A stretch of 64,000 nucleotides of DNA from DASQFI01 sp035633215. GTDB taxonomy: Bacteria; Acidobacteriota; Vicinamibacteria; Vicinamibacterales; SCN-69-37. The stretch covers positions 186,001-250,000 of the forward strand of contig DASQFI010000039.1 in the NCBI GenBank assembly GCA_035633215.1, given 5' to 3'. The notes beneath the pieces were generated by a model that was given only the letters and a program-made list of their open reading frames with translations, had not been told where the DNA came from and did no database searches. This document shows positions 24,507 to 33,271 of this stretch, one piece after another (positions within the stretch are counted from its first letter, which is position 1; each line of letters starts with the position of its first letter). The position numbers and the translations under genes are program-made.

Positions 24507-25393
24507 CATTTGGGATCTCGACTCACCTCTTCCACGGTCAACGTCTCGAGCGCCGGCATCTCGAGACGATCAAGTCGCACGGCTTCGATCTGATCGAGAT
24601 CTTCGCGACCCGGACGCACTTCGACTATCGCGATCGCACGCGCGTGGCGGAGCTGCAGGGCTGGCTTCGGGATCTGGGCATGACCGCCAACAGCGTGCAT
24701 GCGCCGATCTGCGACGGCTTCCACGATGGGCAATGGGGACGCGCGTTTTCCAACGCGTCGAGTCAGACCGCAAGCCGGCAGGAGGCGATTGCCGAGACGA
24801 CGGCCGGGCTCGATGCCGCGCGGGAGCTCGGCTGCGCGTTCGTCGTCCTGCACCTGGGCCTCCCTCGCGGACAGACGATTCCAGCCGGCGACAATGACCC
24901 CGGAGCCATGCGCCGCAGTCTCGAGACGCTCGCGGAGGCCGCGAGCGCGGCGGGCGTACGCCTCGCGCTCGAGGTGATCCCGAATGACCTGTCGACGCCG
25001 GCGGCGCTGGCCGACCTGCTCGGCGGTGACTTGGAGCTGGACGACGCCGGGATCTGCCTCGACTTCGGCCACGCGCACATGATGTCGGGCGCCCCCGAGG
25101 CCGCCGAAACGCTCGCGGGCTACCTGATCACGACCCACGTCCACGACAACAACGGCCGCAGCGACGACCATCTCGTCCCGTTCGCCGGGACGATCGACTG
25201 GACGACGACGCTGATGGCGATGGGGAAGGTGGGCTATGCGGGGCCGCTCATCTTCGAAGTCGCCGACCACGGCGACGCGCCCGGCGTCCTGACCCGCACG
25301 GTTGGCGCGCGCCGCCGCCTTCAGGCGATACTGGAGGATCTGGCGCGGCCCATGGACTTCGAGGGGGCGGCCCGAGAATCCGTGGAGAACTGA
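24503..25393 (+). CDS. TIM-barrel sugar-phosphate isomerase/epimerase-like protein
   Basis: This 296-residue protein has the xylose isomerase-like TIM barrel (AP endonuclease 2 family). Likely metal ligands occur in the usual order: a Glu in LALEVIPND, an Asp/His pair in CLDFGHAHMM, a His in THVHDNNGRSDDHL and a Glu in LIFEVADHG. The start is the GTG overlapping the amgK stop; there is no ATG nearby. Coupling to the MurU/AmgK pair suggests a role with amino sugars, but the substrate is not known. Confidence 0.8.
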   Translation: MTFGISTHLFHGQRLERRHLETIKSHGFDLIEIFATRTHFDYRDRTRVAELQGWLRDLGMTANSVHAPICDGFHDGQWGRAFSNASSQTASRQEAIAETTAGLDAARELGCAFVVLHLGLPRGQTIPAGDNDPGAMRRSLETLAEAASAAGVRLALEVIPNDLSTPAALADLLGGDLELDDAGICLDFGHAHMMSGAPEAAETLAGYLITTHVHDNNGRSDDHLVPFAGTIDWTTTLMAMGKVGYAGPLIFEVADHGDAPGVLTRTVGARRRLQAILEDLARPMDFEGAARESVEN

Positions 25394-25401
25394 CCGTCGC
25401 C

Positions 25402-26694
25402 ATGCACGTGTACATCGAGGACGTCCCCAAACACGAAGGCCAGCCCGTCACGATCAAGGGCTGGCTGGCCAACCGGCGCTCGAGCGGCAAGATCCACTTC
25501 CTGCAGGTGCGCGACGGATCCGGCTTCATCCAGGCGGTGATGTCGAAAGCCGCCGTCGGCGACGAGACGTTCCACCGGGCCGACCATCTCTCCCAGGAGA
25601 GCGCGATCATCGTCGACGGCACCGTGCGAGCCGATACGCGCGCGCCCGGCGGGTACGAGATCGATGCGGCCGGGCTCGACGTCGTGAGCGCGGCGCAGGA
25701 CTACCCCATCACGCCGAAGGAGCACGGCGTCGACTATCTGATGGACCGGCGGCATCTCTGGATCCGGTCGGCGCGCCAGCAGGCGATCCTGCGCGTGCGC
25801 CACGAAGTCATCAACGCGGTGCGCGACTACTTCAACAACCGCGGCTTCGTTCTGGCCGACACGCCGATCTTCACCCCCTCGGCCTGCGAGGGCACGACGA
25901 CGCTCTTTCCGGTTCAGTACTTCGACGACACCACCGCGTATCTCACGCAGAGCGGCCAGCTCTACAACGAAGCCAACGCGATGGCGCTCGGCCGCGTGTA
26001 CTGCTTCGGTCCGACGTTTCGCGCCGAGAAATCGAAGACGCGGCGGCATCTCACCGAGTTCTGGATGGTCGAGCCCGAAGTGGCGTACGCGACGCTCGAC
26101 GACATCATCGAGCTCGGCGAAGGCCTTGTCGTCGACGTCGTCGCGCGCGTGCTCGACAAACGCACGCGCGAGCTGAAGATGCTCGAGCGCGATACGACGA
26201 AGCTCGAATGCATCCAGCGCCCGTTTCCGCGGGTCACGTACGACGAGGCCGCACAGATTCTCAAGGAGAAGGGGCTCCCATTCGAATGGGGCGGCGACTT
26301 CGGCAGCCCCGACGAGACCGCGCTCTCGGACGCCTTCGATCGGCCCGTGGCGGTGACCGGGTACCCGTCGGCCATCAAGGCCTTCTACATGAAGCCGCAT
26401 CCCGACCGGCCCGAGGTCTCACTCTCCGTCGACTTCCTGGCGCCCGAGGGCTACGGCGAGATCATCGGCGGCGGCCAGCGCCTCGACGACTACGAGCTCC
26501 TGGTCAAGCGCATCGACGAGCACCAGCTCCCCCGCGAGGCGTTCGAGTGGTACCTCGACCTGCGGCGGTTCGGCACGGTCCCCCACGCGGGCTTTGGCAT
26601 GGGGATCGAGCGAGTGGTGGCGTGGATTTGCGGCCTCGAGCATCTGCGAGAAGCGATCCCCTACCCCAGAATGTTGTACCGGATGTATCCATGA
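25402..26694 (+). CDS. asnS: Asparaginyl-tRNA synthetase
   Basis: This class II aminoacyl-tRNA synthetase charges tRNA-Asn. The 430-residue protein has an N-terminal OB-fold anticodon-binding domain (VTIKGWLANRRSSGKIHFLQ), motif 2 FRAEKSKTRRHLTEF (207-220 region) and motif 3 GFGMGIERVVAWI (397-409). The EKSKTRRHLTEFWMVEPE stretch is typical of AsnRS and not AspRS. It follows the isomerase gene by 8 bases and is followed by a tandem-repeat element. A dedicated AsnRS implies that this organism does not rely only on the transamidation route for Asn-tRNA. Confidence 0.94.
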   Translation: MHVYIEDVPKHEGQPVTIKGWLANRRSSGKIHFLQVRDGSGFIQAVMSKAAVGDETFHRADHLSQESAIIVDGTVRADTRAPGGYEIDAAGLDVVSAAQDYPITPKEHGVDYLMDRRHLWIRSARQQAILRVRHEVINAVRDYFNNRGFVLADTPIFTPSACEGTTTLFPVQYFDDTTAYLTQSGQLYNEANAMALGRVYCFGPTFRAEKSKTRRHLTEFWMVEPEVAYATLDDIIELGEGLVVDVVARVLDKRTRELKMLERDTTKLECIQRPFPRVTYDEAAQILKEKGLPFEWGGDFGSPDETALSDAFDRPVAVTGYPSAIKAFYMKPHPDRPEVSLSVDFLAPEGYGEIIGGGQRLDDYELLVKRIDEHQLPREAFEWYLDLRRFGTVPHAGFGMGIERVVAWICGLEHLREAIPYPRMLYRMYP

Positions 26695-26701
26695 CACTCG
26701 T

Positions 26702-26834
26702 CATCGAGTTATTGGGTTATTGGGTTATTGGGTTATTGGGTTATTTAAGAGCTTTAGGGTCCGCGTCCGATGTTCGGAGTGAGAGGCAAGAGTTTTTCAA
26801 TAGCGCGATAGTGCGATAACGCAATAACTCAATG
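26702..26834. repeat. Inverted repeat filling the asnS-rimO gap
   Basis: A 21-base left arm at 26702-26722 (CATCGAGTTATTGGGTTATT...) is complementary, with three mismatches, to the right arm at 26814-26834, which contains the rimO ATG at 26832. The left arm is extended by tandem copies of an 8-base unit (GGGTTATT) up to about 26746. The region is much richer in A/T than the genes around it. It could control rimO translation by hiding the start codon, or be a mobile palindromic element. Confidence 0.65.
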
Positions 26835-28202
26835 AAATTAGGCTTCATCTCCCTGGGTTGCCCCAAGAACCTCGTCGACGGCGAGGTGATGCTGGGCCTC
26901 GCCCGCGACGCGGGCCACGAGATCACGTCCGATGCCGCGTCCGCCGAGGTCATCGTCGTCAACACCTGCGCGTTCATCGACACCGCAAAGGAGGAATCGA
27001 TCGACGCCATCCTGGAGATGGCCGAGCTGAAGCGCAACGGGTCGTGCAAGAAGCTCGTCGTGACCGGTTGTCTGGCTGAGCGCTACCGGGACCAGTTGCG
27101 GGCCGAGATCCCGGAGATCGACGTCGTGCTCGGCACCGGAGAGGTGCCGGAGATCACACGAGCGATCGATGGCGACACGCCCTCTGCCCTCCCCGTGAAG
27201 CTGTTTCGATCGAGAGATGAGATCGACGGGCGGAAGCAGGTTCCCACCTATCTGTACGATGCCAGCACACCTCGTCTCCTCACGACGCCATCGCACTACG
27301 CCTACGTGAAGGTTGGCGAAGGCTGCGACTACACGTGCGCGTTCTGCATCATCCCAACCCTCCGCGGGAAGTACCGGAGCCGTGACGAGGCGTCGATCGT
27401 TGCCGAAGCCACGGCCCTCGCCGCGCGCGGCGTGCGCGAGCTGCTCCTCATTTCGCAGGACACGACCTTTTTCGGGATCGATCGCGGCGAGAGAGGCGGC
27501 CTGGCGCGGCTGCTGCGGCGGCTGAACGAGGTGCCCGATCTCGAATGGATTCGGCTCCTGTACCTCTATCCCACGACCATCACCGATGACGTGCTCGACG
27601 CCATGGCCGGGTGCGAGAAGGTCTGCAAGTACGTCGACCTGCCGCTCCAGCACGCGTCGGCCGACGTCTTGCGCCGCATGCGCCGGCCCGGCAACGGAGA
27701 CGCGTACCGGCGGCTGCTCGCCAGAATCCGCTCGCGCGTCCCGGGCGTCACGCTGCGGACGACGTTCATCGTCGGTTTTCCGGGAGAGACGGCGCGGGAC
27801 TTCGAGGAGCTCTGCGACTTCGTCCGCGAGATCGAATTCGACCACGTCGGCGTGTTTACGTACTCGCACGAGGAGGGCACGCGCGCGCACGACCTCGAAG
27901 ACGACGTCCCGGCGGCGACCAAGAAAGCGCGCCGGAGCCGGTTGCTTCAGCTCCAGAAGCGCATCGTCGCGAAGCGTCAGAGCGCCCGGGTCGGCGAGAC
28001 CTGCCGCGTCATCGTCGACGGTCCGGCGCCGGACTCGGCGCTGGTGCTGACCGGACGGCTCGAAGGCCAGGCGCCCGAGATCGACTCGGTCGTCTACTTC
28101 GACGAGATCGATCCGTCCAGCTTGAGGCCAGGCGACATCGTCGCCGTCACGGTCACCGGCGCGCGCGGATACGACCTGGTCGCGACCCTCCCGCGGGTTT
28201 GA
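26832..28202 (+). CDS. rimO: Ribosomal protein uS12 methylthiotransferase RimO
   Basis: RimO is a radical-SAM enzyme with two iron-sulphur clusters that adds a methylthio group to an aspartate of ribosomal protein S12. The 456-residue protein carries the N-terminal cluster ligands C10 (LGCPKN), C46 (VNTCAF) and C80 (VTGCLAER). The radical-SAM motif is C165-x3-C169-x2-C172 (CDYTCAFC). The C-terminal TRAM-like domain runs from about 390. The length and the KNLVDGEVM start distinguish RimO from MiaB. The start codon lies inside the right arm of the upstream inverted repeat. The stop codon is part of the likely promoter of the rimP-nusA-infB operon. Confidence 0.95.
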   Translation: MKLGFISLGCPKNLVDGEVMLGLARDAGHEITSDAASAEVIVVNTCAFIDTAKEESIDAILEMAELKRNGSCKKLVVTGCLAERYRDQLRAEIPEIDVVLGTGEVPEITRAIDGDTPSALPVKLFRSRDEIDGRKQVPTYLYDASTPRLLTTPSHYAYVKVGEGCDYTCAFCIIPTLRGKYRSRDEASIVAEATALAARGVRELLLISQDTTFFGIDRGERGGLARLLRRLNEVPDLEWIRLLYLYPTTITDDVLDAMAGCEKVCKYVDLPLQHASADVLRRMRRPGNGDAYRRLLARIRSRVPGVTLRTTFIVGFPGETARDFEELCDFVREIEFDHVGVFTYSHEEGTRAHDLEDDVPAATKKARRSRLLQLQKRIVAKRQSARVGETCRVIVDGPAPDSALVLTGRLEGQAPEIDSVVYFDEIDPSSLRPGDIVAVTVTGARGYDLVATLPRV

Positions 28203-28208
28203 TATACT
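28200..28208 (+). promoter_or_regulatory. Candidate extended -10 promoter for the rimP-nusA-infB operon
   Basis: The bases TGATATACT match an extended -10 element (TGnTATAnT), with TATACT as the hexamer; the TGA is also the rimO stop. No good -35 box is seen 17 bases upstream, which an extended -10 can tolerate. It would give a leader of roughly 70 bases that contains the hairpin at 28240-28268. Confidence 0.4.
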
Positions 28209-28239
28209 TTTGGGTGGTCTTAGCGGGAAAGGCTTTGGT

Positions 28240-28268
28240 AGTGGGCCCGTGCCCACTCTTTGTTTTTT
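28240..28268 (+). terminator. Terminator-like hairpin in the rimP leader (possible attenuator)
   Basis: AGTGGGC and GCCCACT form a perfect 7-base stem around CCGT, followed by CTTTGTTTTTT, so it has the form of an intrinsic terminator. It ends only 14 bases before the rimP GTG. It could end rimO transcription, but it also lies downstream of the candidate promoter at 28200. In E. coli the equivalent operon is autoregulated by NusA at leader terminators, so attenuation is plausible here. Confidence 0.6.
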
Positions 28269-28282
28269 AGGGCCCTTTTTCG

Positions 28283-28792
28283 GTGATTCCTGACCGCCTG
28301 CGCGCGGCCGTGTCCAGAATCGCGGCCGGCTACGGGCTCGAGCTGTTCGACCTGCAGCTCCGCCGCGAGTCGATTGGCTGGGTCATGAGGGTCATCCTCG
28401 ACCGTCACCCGCGTCCGCAGCGTTCGGAGGATCCACCGGGCTCGCCGCCAGTCGAGGAGCCTGTGACGATCGACGACTGTCGGCGCGTGAGCGAAGACCT
28501 GAGCGTGCTGCTCGACGTCGAGCCGGATCTGACCGGAGATCCGGATCGGAGCTTCACCCTCGAGGTCTCGTCACCGGGCCTCGATCGGCCGCTCCGCGGC
28601 GCGGCCGACTACCAGCGGTTCGCAGGACGGCTGGCCAAGATCGTGACGCGGGCACCGGTGGACGGCCAGTCGCATTTCGCGGGCCGGCTGTCCGGTCTGG
28701 ACGGGGACGTCGTGCTCGTCACGGAAGGACGCCGCGTTCATCGCGTTCCGCTCGGCGTGATTCGCCGGGCGAAGTTGGAAGTGGAGTTTTGA
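28283..28792 (+). CDS. rimP: Ribosome maturation factor RimP
   Basis: RimP is needed for 30S subunit maturation. The 169-residue protein shows the family hallmark LEVSSPGLDRPL and the N-terminal alpha/beta domain (YGLELFDLQLRRE), followed by a small Sm-like C-terminal domain (FAGRLSGLDGDVVLV). A proline-rich insertion (RPQRSEDPPGSPPVEEP) lies between early strands. The start is GTG, close behind the leader hairpin, with only a weak ribosome-binding site (AGGG). Its TGA overlaps the nusA start, as is common for this conserved operon. Confidence 0.94.
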   Translation: MIPDRLRAAVSRIAAGYGLELFDLQLRRESIGWVMRVILDRHPRPQRSEDPPGSPPVEEPVTIDDCRRVSEDLSVLLDVEPDLTGDPDRSFTLEVSSPGLDRPLRGAADYQRFAGRLAKIVTRAPVDGQSHFAGRLSGLDGDVVLVTEGRRVHRVPLGVIRRAKLEVEF

Positions 28793-30189
28793 TGCCCACT
28801 GAATTGCAGCAAATGATCGACGTCGTGGCGAAGGACAAGGGCATCGACCCGACCATCGTCATCACGGCCATCGAAGACGCGTATCTGGCGGCGTCCCGGA
28901 AGGTCTTCAAGGCCGACGAGGACCTGCGGACACGCTTCAATCTGGAAACCGGACAGGTCGAGCTGTACGCGGTTCGACTGATCGTGGCCGAGGTCGCGAA
29001 CCCCGGCAAGGAGATCTCGCTCGAGGAAGCGCAGCAGCTGTACGGCGACGAGGCCGAGGTCGGGATGGAAATCGAGTTCCCGAAAGAAACCGAAAAGCTC
29101 GGTCGCATCGCGGCGCAGACCGCCAAGCAGGTGATCGCCCAGCGGGTGCGTGAGGCGGAGCGCGAGAAAATCCACGCCGAGTTCAGCCAGCGGATCGGCG
29201 AAGTCGTGAACGCGACCATCAAGCGGTTCGAGAGCGGAGACATCATCGCCGAAATCGGGCGCGTCGAGGCGCAAGTCCCGCGCAAGGAACAGTCCCGCGC
29301 GGAGAACTACGCGATCGGCGATCGCGTGCGCGCGGTCATCAAGGCCGTCACGAAGAACGCGAAGGGCCCGCAGGTTATTCTGTCCCGCACGGATCCGGCG
29401 CTGCTCATCAAGCTCTTCGAGCAGGAAGTGCCCGAGGTTTACGACGGGACCGTCATGATCCGTGGGGCCGTCCGCGAGGCGGGCGACCGCGCGAAGGTCG
29501 CCGTGTTCTCCCGCGAGCGGGACGTCGATCCGGTCGGCGCCTGCGTCGGCATGCGCGGCACCCGCGTCCAGGCCATCATCCGCGAGCTGCGCGGCGAGAA
29601 GATCGACATCGTCGAGTGGTCGGAAGACCCGGTGCAGTTCGTGACCAAAGCGCTGAGCCCCGCGCGCGTCCAGCGCGTCAGCATCGTGGACGACGAGCAG
29701 CGCGTGATGGAGGTCGTCGTCGAAGACCGGCAGCTCTCGCTCGCGATCGGCAAGAAGGGGCAGAATGTCCGGCTGGCCGCCAAGCTGAGCGGCTGGAAGA
29801 TCGACATCAAGAGCGAGGAAGAGAAGCGCAAGGAAGTCGAAGCCCAGCTGGCCGGAATCGAATTCGGAGGCGCCGGCGAAGCGGCAAGGCCACTGGAGCT
29901 GCCGGACATCCATGTCGACGTCGTGGCCGCGCTTCGTGCCGGCGGGTACGACACGGTCGAGAAGGTGCTGGAGGCCGGGCCCGAGGCGCTTGCCGCGCTG
30001 CCGGGCTTCGACGCTGACACCATCGAAGCCGTGCTGGCCGCGGCGCAGGTGCAGCAGGCGGCCGACGCCGCCGCCGGCAAGGACAAAGAGGAAGAACCGG
30101 CCGCAGCCGTCGAAGACGAACCGCCCGCCGAGCCGGCGCCGCCGCCGGAGTCGGACGAGCCACAAGACGAGCCACAAAAGGAGGAGTAG
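28792..30189 (+). CDS. nusA: Transcription termination/antitermination protein NusA
   Basis: NusA binds RNA polymerase and RNA and modulates pausing, termination and antitermination. In order, the 465-residue protein has the NusA N-terminal domain (ELQQMIDVVAKDKGID), an S1 domain (IIAEIGRVEAQVPRKEQ region), and two KH domains (VGACVGMRGTRVQAI and LAIGKKGQNVRLAAKLSGW). It ends with a single helix-hairpin-helix-like segment (VVAALRAGGYDTVEKVLEAG) and an acidic/proline-rich tail. ATG 28792 overlaps the rimP stop; a TTG one codon upstream is possible. A 91-base gap precedes infB. Confidence 0.96.
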   Translation: MPTELQQMIDVVAKDKGIDPTIVITAIEDAYLAASRKVFKADEDLRTRFNLETGQVELYAVRLIVAEVANPGKEISLEEAQQLYGDEAEVGMEIEFPKETEKLGRIAAQTAKQVIAQRVREAEREKIHAEFSQRIGEVVNATIKRFESGDIIAEIGRVEAQVPRKEQSRAENYAIGDRVRAVIKAVTKNAKGPQVILSRTDPALLIKLFEQEVPEVYDGTVMIRGAVREAGDRAKVAVFSRERDVDPVGACVGMRGTRVQAIIRELRGEKIDIVEWSEDPVQFVTKALSPARVQRVSIVDDEQRVMEVVVEDRQLSLAIGKKGQNVRLAAKLSGWKIDIKSEEEKRKEVEAQLAGIEFGGAGEAARPLELPDIHVDVVAALRAGGYDTVEKVLEAGPEALAALPGFDADTIEAVLAAAQVQQAADAAAGKDKEEEPAAAVEDEPPAEPAPPPESDEPQDEPQKEE

Positions 30190-30280
30190 GGTTCGGGGCA
30201 GGTCGGTGATCGGCGCGAGGTAGGCCGGCCCGTGCGGGTCGGCATCGGCTCAATCGTTGTTCAACAGTCAGGGAGCGTTC

Positions 30281-32989
30281 TTGGCTACAGTCCGGATTTA
30301 CAAGGTCGCCGAATTGCTGGGCTTGTCGAGCCAGGATGCCATGACCCTGCTCAAACAAGAGACCGGCATCGACGTCAAGAGCGCGTCGAGCTCAATCGAA
30401 GAAATCGTCGCGAGGCAGTTCGTCGAGCGCCACGCGAAGAAGCGGCAGATCGTGCTGCCGGCCGGACCGATGTTCGCCGACTCGGCGACCTCGAAGAAAC
30501 CGGCCAAGCCTGGCAAGGCGGCGCCCGAGCCGGCCAAGCCGGCTGTTGCACCTCGCCTGCCAAGGCTCGTGAAGAGTTTTCGCCCGGCTCCGGCGCCGGC
30601 CGCTGAGGCGACTGCTGTCGACGGTGTCGCGGCGGCGTCGCCGGCCGGACCCGTCCTCGACGTGCCGCCGCCGGCCGACGTGCCGCCGGTGATGCAGGCC
30701 GCGGTCGCCTCTCACGAGCCTGCGCAGATGGTCCAGGCCGAGTCAGCGACAGACGGCGCCGAGCCGGCTGAAGTCGTCGAGATGCCGCCGGTCGTGACGC
30801 CTTCGTCGCCGTCCGCAACCCCACCGCCGCCGCCGAGACCAGCGGGACGACTCGTGCCGCCGACCCGGCGTCTCCGCATCGAAGATCCGCTGACCGGCGA
30901 AGCGCCGGCCGCGCGACCGTTGCCGCTGCGGCCGGTGATTCGTCCGCCGGCGCCACCACCAGTTCCGACGCGCACGGCACCGCCTCCGGCAGGCGTCTCG
31001 GCACGGCCTGCGTCGCCGCGTCCAGGCGCGCCGCCGTCGGCGCGCGCGCCATTGGGCGGCCCTCGTCCGCTGCCGTCACAGCCGATCCGGCCGTCGGCGC
31101 CGGGCGGACCGCGCCCACCCTTTGGGCGGCCTGGCCCGCCGCGTCCGATCGGTCCGCGCCCGAAGACGTTTCGTCGCGACGACCGGCCGAACATGCCGGT
31201 CATGATGGAGCCGCCGCCGCCCATCACCAAGCTCATCACGCTGGCCGAAGGGATGACGGTCAAGGATCTGGCCGACAAGCTCGACGTGAAGGCGAAGGAC
31301 GTGCTCAAGAAGCTGCTCGATCGCCGCATGATGATGACGATCAACGCGACGCTCGACTCGGACACCGCGCAGATGGTCGCGCGCGATTTCGGCGCCGAAG
31401 TGATCATGCGCAGCTTCGAAGAGGAGCTGACGGAAGTCGAGACCGAGGCGTCGAACCCCGAAGATCGTTCGACACGCGCGCCCGTGGTGACCGTCATGGG
31501 CCACGTCGATCACGGCAAGACGACGCTGCTCGACGCGATTCGCGAGACGAAGGTCGCCGAGCGCGAGGCCGGCGGCATCACCCAGCACATCGGCGCGTAT
31601 TCGGTCGAGGTCGGCGGCGGCCGGCGCGTCGTGTTCCTCGACACGCCCGGCCATGAGGCCTTCACGATGATGCGCGCGCGCGGCGCCCGCGTCACCGACA
31701 TCGTCGTCCTCGTCGTCGCAGCCGACGACGGCGTCATGCCGCAGACGAGGGAGGCGATCGACCACGCGAAAGCGGCCAACGTGCCGATCGTCGTGGCGGT
31801 CAACAAGATCGACAAGGGGGACGCCAACCCCGAACGCGTCAAGCGCGAGCTGTCGGACCTCGGGCTCATGCCGGAGGAATGGGGCGGCACGACGGTCACG
31901 GTCGAGGTCTCGGCGCGGCAGCGCAAAAACCTCGATCAGCTGCTCGAGATGCTGCTGCTCGTCGCCGACCTGGCCGACCTCAAGGCCAACCCGAAGCGGC
32001 GCGCGCACGGAACCGTCCTCGAAGCGAAGCTCGATCGCGGCCGCGGACCGGTCGCGAGCGTGCTCGTCCAGGACGGCACGATCAGCGAAGGCGACCTCTT
32101 CATCGCCGGCACGGTGGACGGCAAAGTCCGCGCGCTCTTCGACCATGTCGGGCGCAAGGTCAAGAAGGCCGGACCGTCCACGCCGGTCGAGGTCCTGGGG
32201 CTCTCGGCCCTGCCCCAGCCGGGCGATACGTTCCAGGTCATCGACGATCCGATCAAGGCGCGCCAGGTCGTCGCCTATCGGCAGGCGCAGGCCAAGGAAC
32301 GCGCGCTCGGAGTGAAGGGCGGACGCCTGACGCTCGAGTCGCTGCAGCAGCAGATGAGCGAGGGCGGCATGAAGGAGCTCTCGATCATCATCAAGGCCGA
32401 CGTGCAGGGATCGGCCGAGGTGCTGGCCGACACGCTGACGAAGCTCAGCGACGAGCGCGTCAAGATCCGGATCATCCACAGCGGCGTTGGCGCCATCAAC
32501 GAGTCGGACGTGCTGCTGGCCACCGCCTCGAACGCGATCATCATCGGGTTCAACGTGCGGCCCGATCGCAATGCGTCGGACGTGGCCGAGCGCGAGCGCG
32601 TGGACATCCGGCAGCATTCGGTCATCTACAACGTCACCGATGAGATCAAGAAAGCCATGGCCGGGCTGCTCGAGCCGACGCTCAAGGAAACGCGCGTCGG
32701 GACCGCCGAAGTCCGGCAGACCTTCAAGGCGCCGAAAGTCGGGACCATCGCGGGCTGCATCGTCGTCGATGGACGCATCACCCGGAGCGGCGAGGCCCAG
32801 GCCCGGCTGCTTCGCGACAACGTGGTCGTCTGGCACGGCCGGCTCGCGTCGCTGCGGCGATTCAAGGACGACGTGTCCGAGGTCAAAGCGGGCCTCGAAT
32901 GCGGCATCGCCCTCGAGCGCTTCAACGACGTCAAGGTCGGCGACCTGATCGAAGTCTTCAGCGTCGAGCGGGTCGCCCAAACGGTCTGA
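30281..32989 (+). CDS. infB: Translation initiation factor IF-2
   Basis: IF-2 is the GTPase that delivers initiator tRNA to the ribosome. I start at TTG 30281, preceded by AGGGAGC, because it gives the canonical N-terminus MATVRIYKVAELLGLSS; an in-frame ATG at 30257 would add eight unmatched residues. The 902-residue protein has the IF2_N domain, a long Pro/Ala-rich linker (about 70-310), and a second IF2_N-like segment (TVKDLADKLDVKAKDVLKKLL). The G domain carries GHVDHGKT (407-414), DTPGHEAF and NKID, and the beta-barrel and C-terminal domains follow. It is coupled to the next gene by an ATGA overlap. Confidence 0.96.
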   Translation: MATVRIYKVAELLGLSSQDAMTLLKQETGIDVKSASSSIEEIVARQFVERHAKKRQIVLPAGPMFADSATSKKPAKPGKAAPEPAKPAVAPRLPRLVKSFRPAPAPAAEATAVDGVAAASPAGPVLDVPPPADVPPVMQAAVASHEPAQMVQAESATDGAEPAEVVEMPPVVTPSSPSATPPPPPRPAGRLVPPTRRLRIEDPLTGEAPAARPLPLRPVIRPPAPPPVPTRTAPPPAGVSARPASPRPGAPPSARAPLGGPRPLPSQPIRPSAPGGPRPPFGRPGPPRPIGPRPKTFRRDDRPNMPVMMEPPPPITKLITLAEGMTVKDLADKLDVKAKDVLKKLLDRRMMMTINATLDSDTAQMVARDFGAEVIMRSFEEELTEVETEASNPEDRSTRAPVVTVMGHVDHGKTTLLDAIRETKVAEREAGGITQHIGAYSVEVGGGRRVVFLDTPGHEAFTMMRARGARVTDIVVLVVAADDGVMPQTREAIDHAKAANVPIVVAVNKIDKGDANPERVKRELSDLGLMPEEWGGTTVTVEVSARQRKNLDQLLEMLLLVADLADLKANPKRRAHGTVLEAKLDRGRGPVASVLVQDGTISEGDLFIAGTVDGKVRALFDHVGRKVKKAGPSTPVEVLGLSALPQPGDTFQVIDDPIKARQVVAYRQAQAKERALGVKGGRLTLESLQQQMSEGGMKELSIIIKADVQGSAEVLADTLTKLSDERVKIRIIHSGVGAINESDVLLATASNAIIIGFNVRPDRNASDVAERERVDIRQHSVIYNVTDEIKKAMAGLLEPTLKETRVGTAEVRQTFKAPKVGTIAGCIVVDGRITRSGEAQARLLRDNVVVWHGRLASLRRFKDDVSEVKAGLECGIALERFNDVKVGDLIEVFSVERVAQTV

Positions 32990-33270
32990 TGACCGTCGCC
33001 CTGTTGTCTCTGGAGCTCTATCTCCCGTCCTCCCAGTCGCTCAAGGACAAGCGCATGGTGCTGCGGCGGCTGAAGGACCGGCTGGGCGCCTTCAACGTCG
33101 CGGTCGCGGAGGTCGCCCACCAGGAAGTCTGGCAGCGCGCCGGATTGTCAGTCGTGACCGTCGCCTCGTCCAACACGGTCGCCGAGCAGACGCTCTCGTC
33201 GGTCATGCAGGAAATCGAGCGTCTGGAGCCGGATCTGGTGACCCAGAGCCAGGTGGAATTCCTCCGCTGA
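32989..33270 (+). CDS. ylxP: DUF503 (YlxP-like) protein
   Basis: This 93-residue protein belongs to the small DUF503 family, found next to infB and rbfA in many bacteria. The family pattern is clear: an N-terminal strand (VALLSLELYLPSSQSLKDKR), then RLKDRLGAFNVAVAEV and a C-terminal helix. A role in ribosome or RNA metabolism is inferred only from its constant neighbourhood. The ATG overlaps the infB stop. Confidence 0.88.
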   Translation: MTVALLSLELYLPSSQSLKDKRMVLRRLKDRLGAFNVAVAEVAHQEVWQRAGLSVVTVASSNTVAEQTLSSVMQEIERLEPDLVTQSQVEFLR

Positions 33271-33271
33271 C

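Noticed and set aside
26707..26746. Microsatellite as a CRISPR or origin iteron array
   Set aside because: Units are 8 bases without spacers, and no dnaA or rep gene or DnaA boxes are seen nearby.
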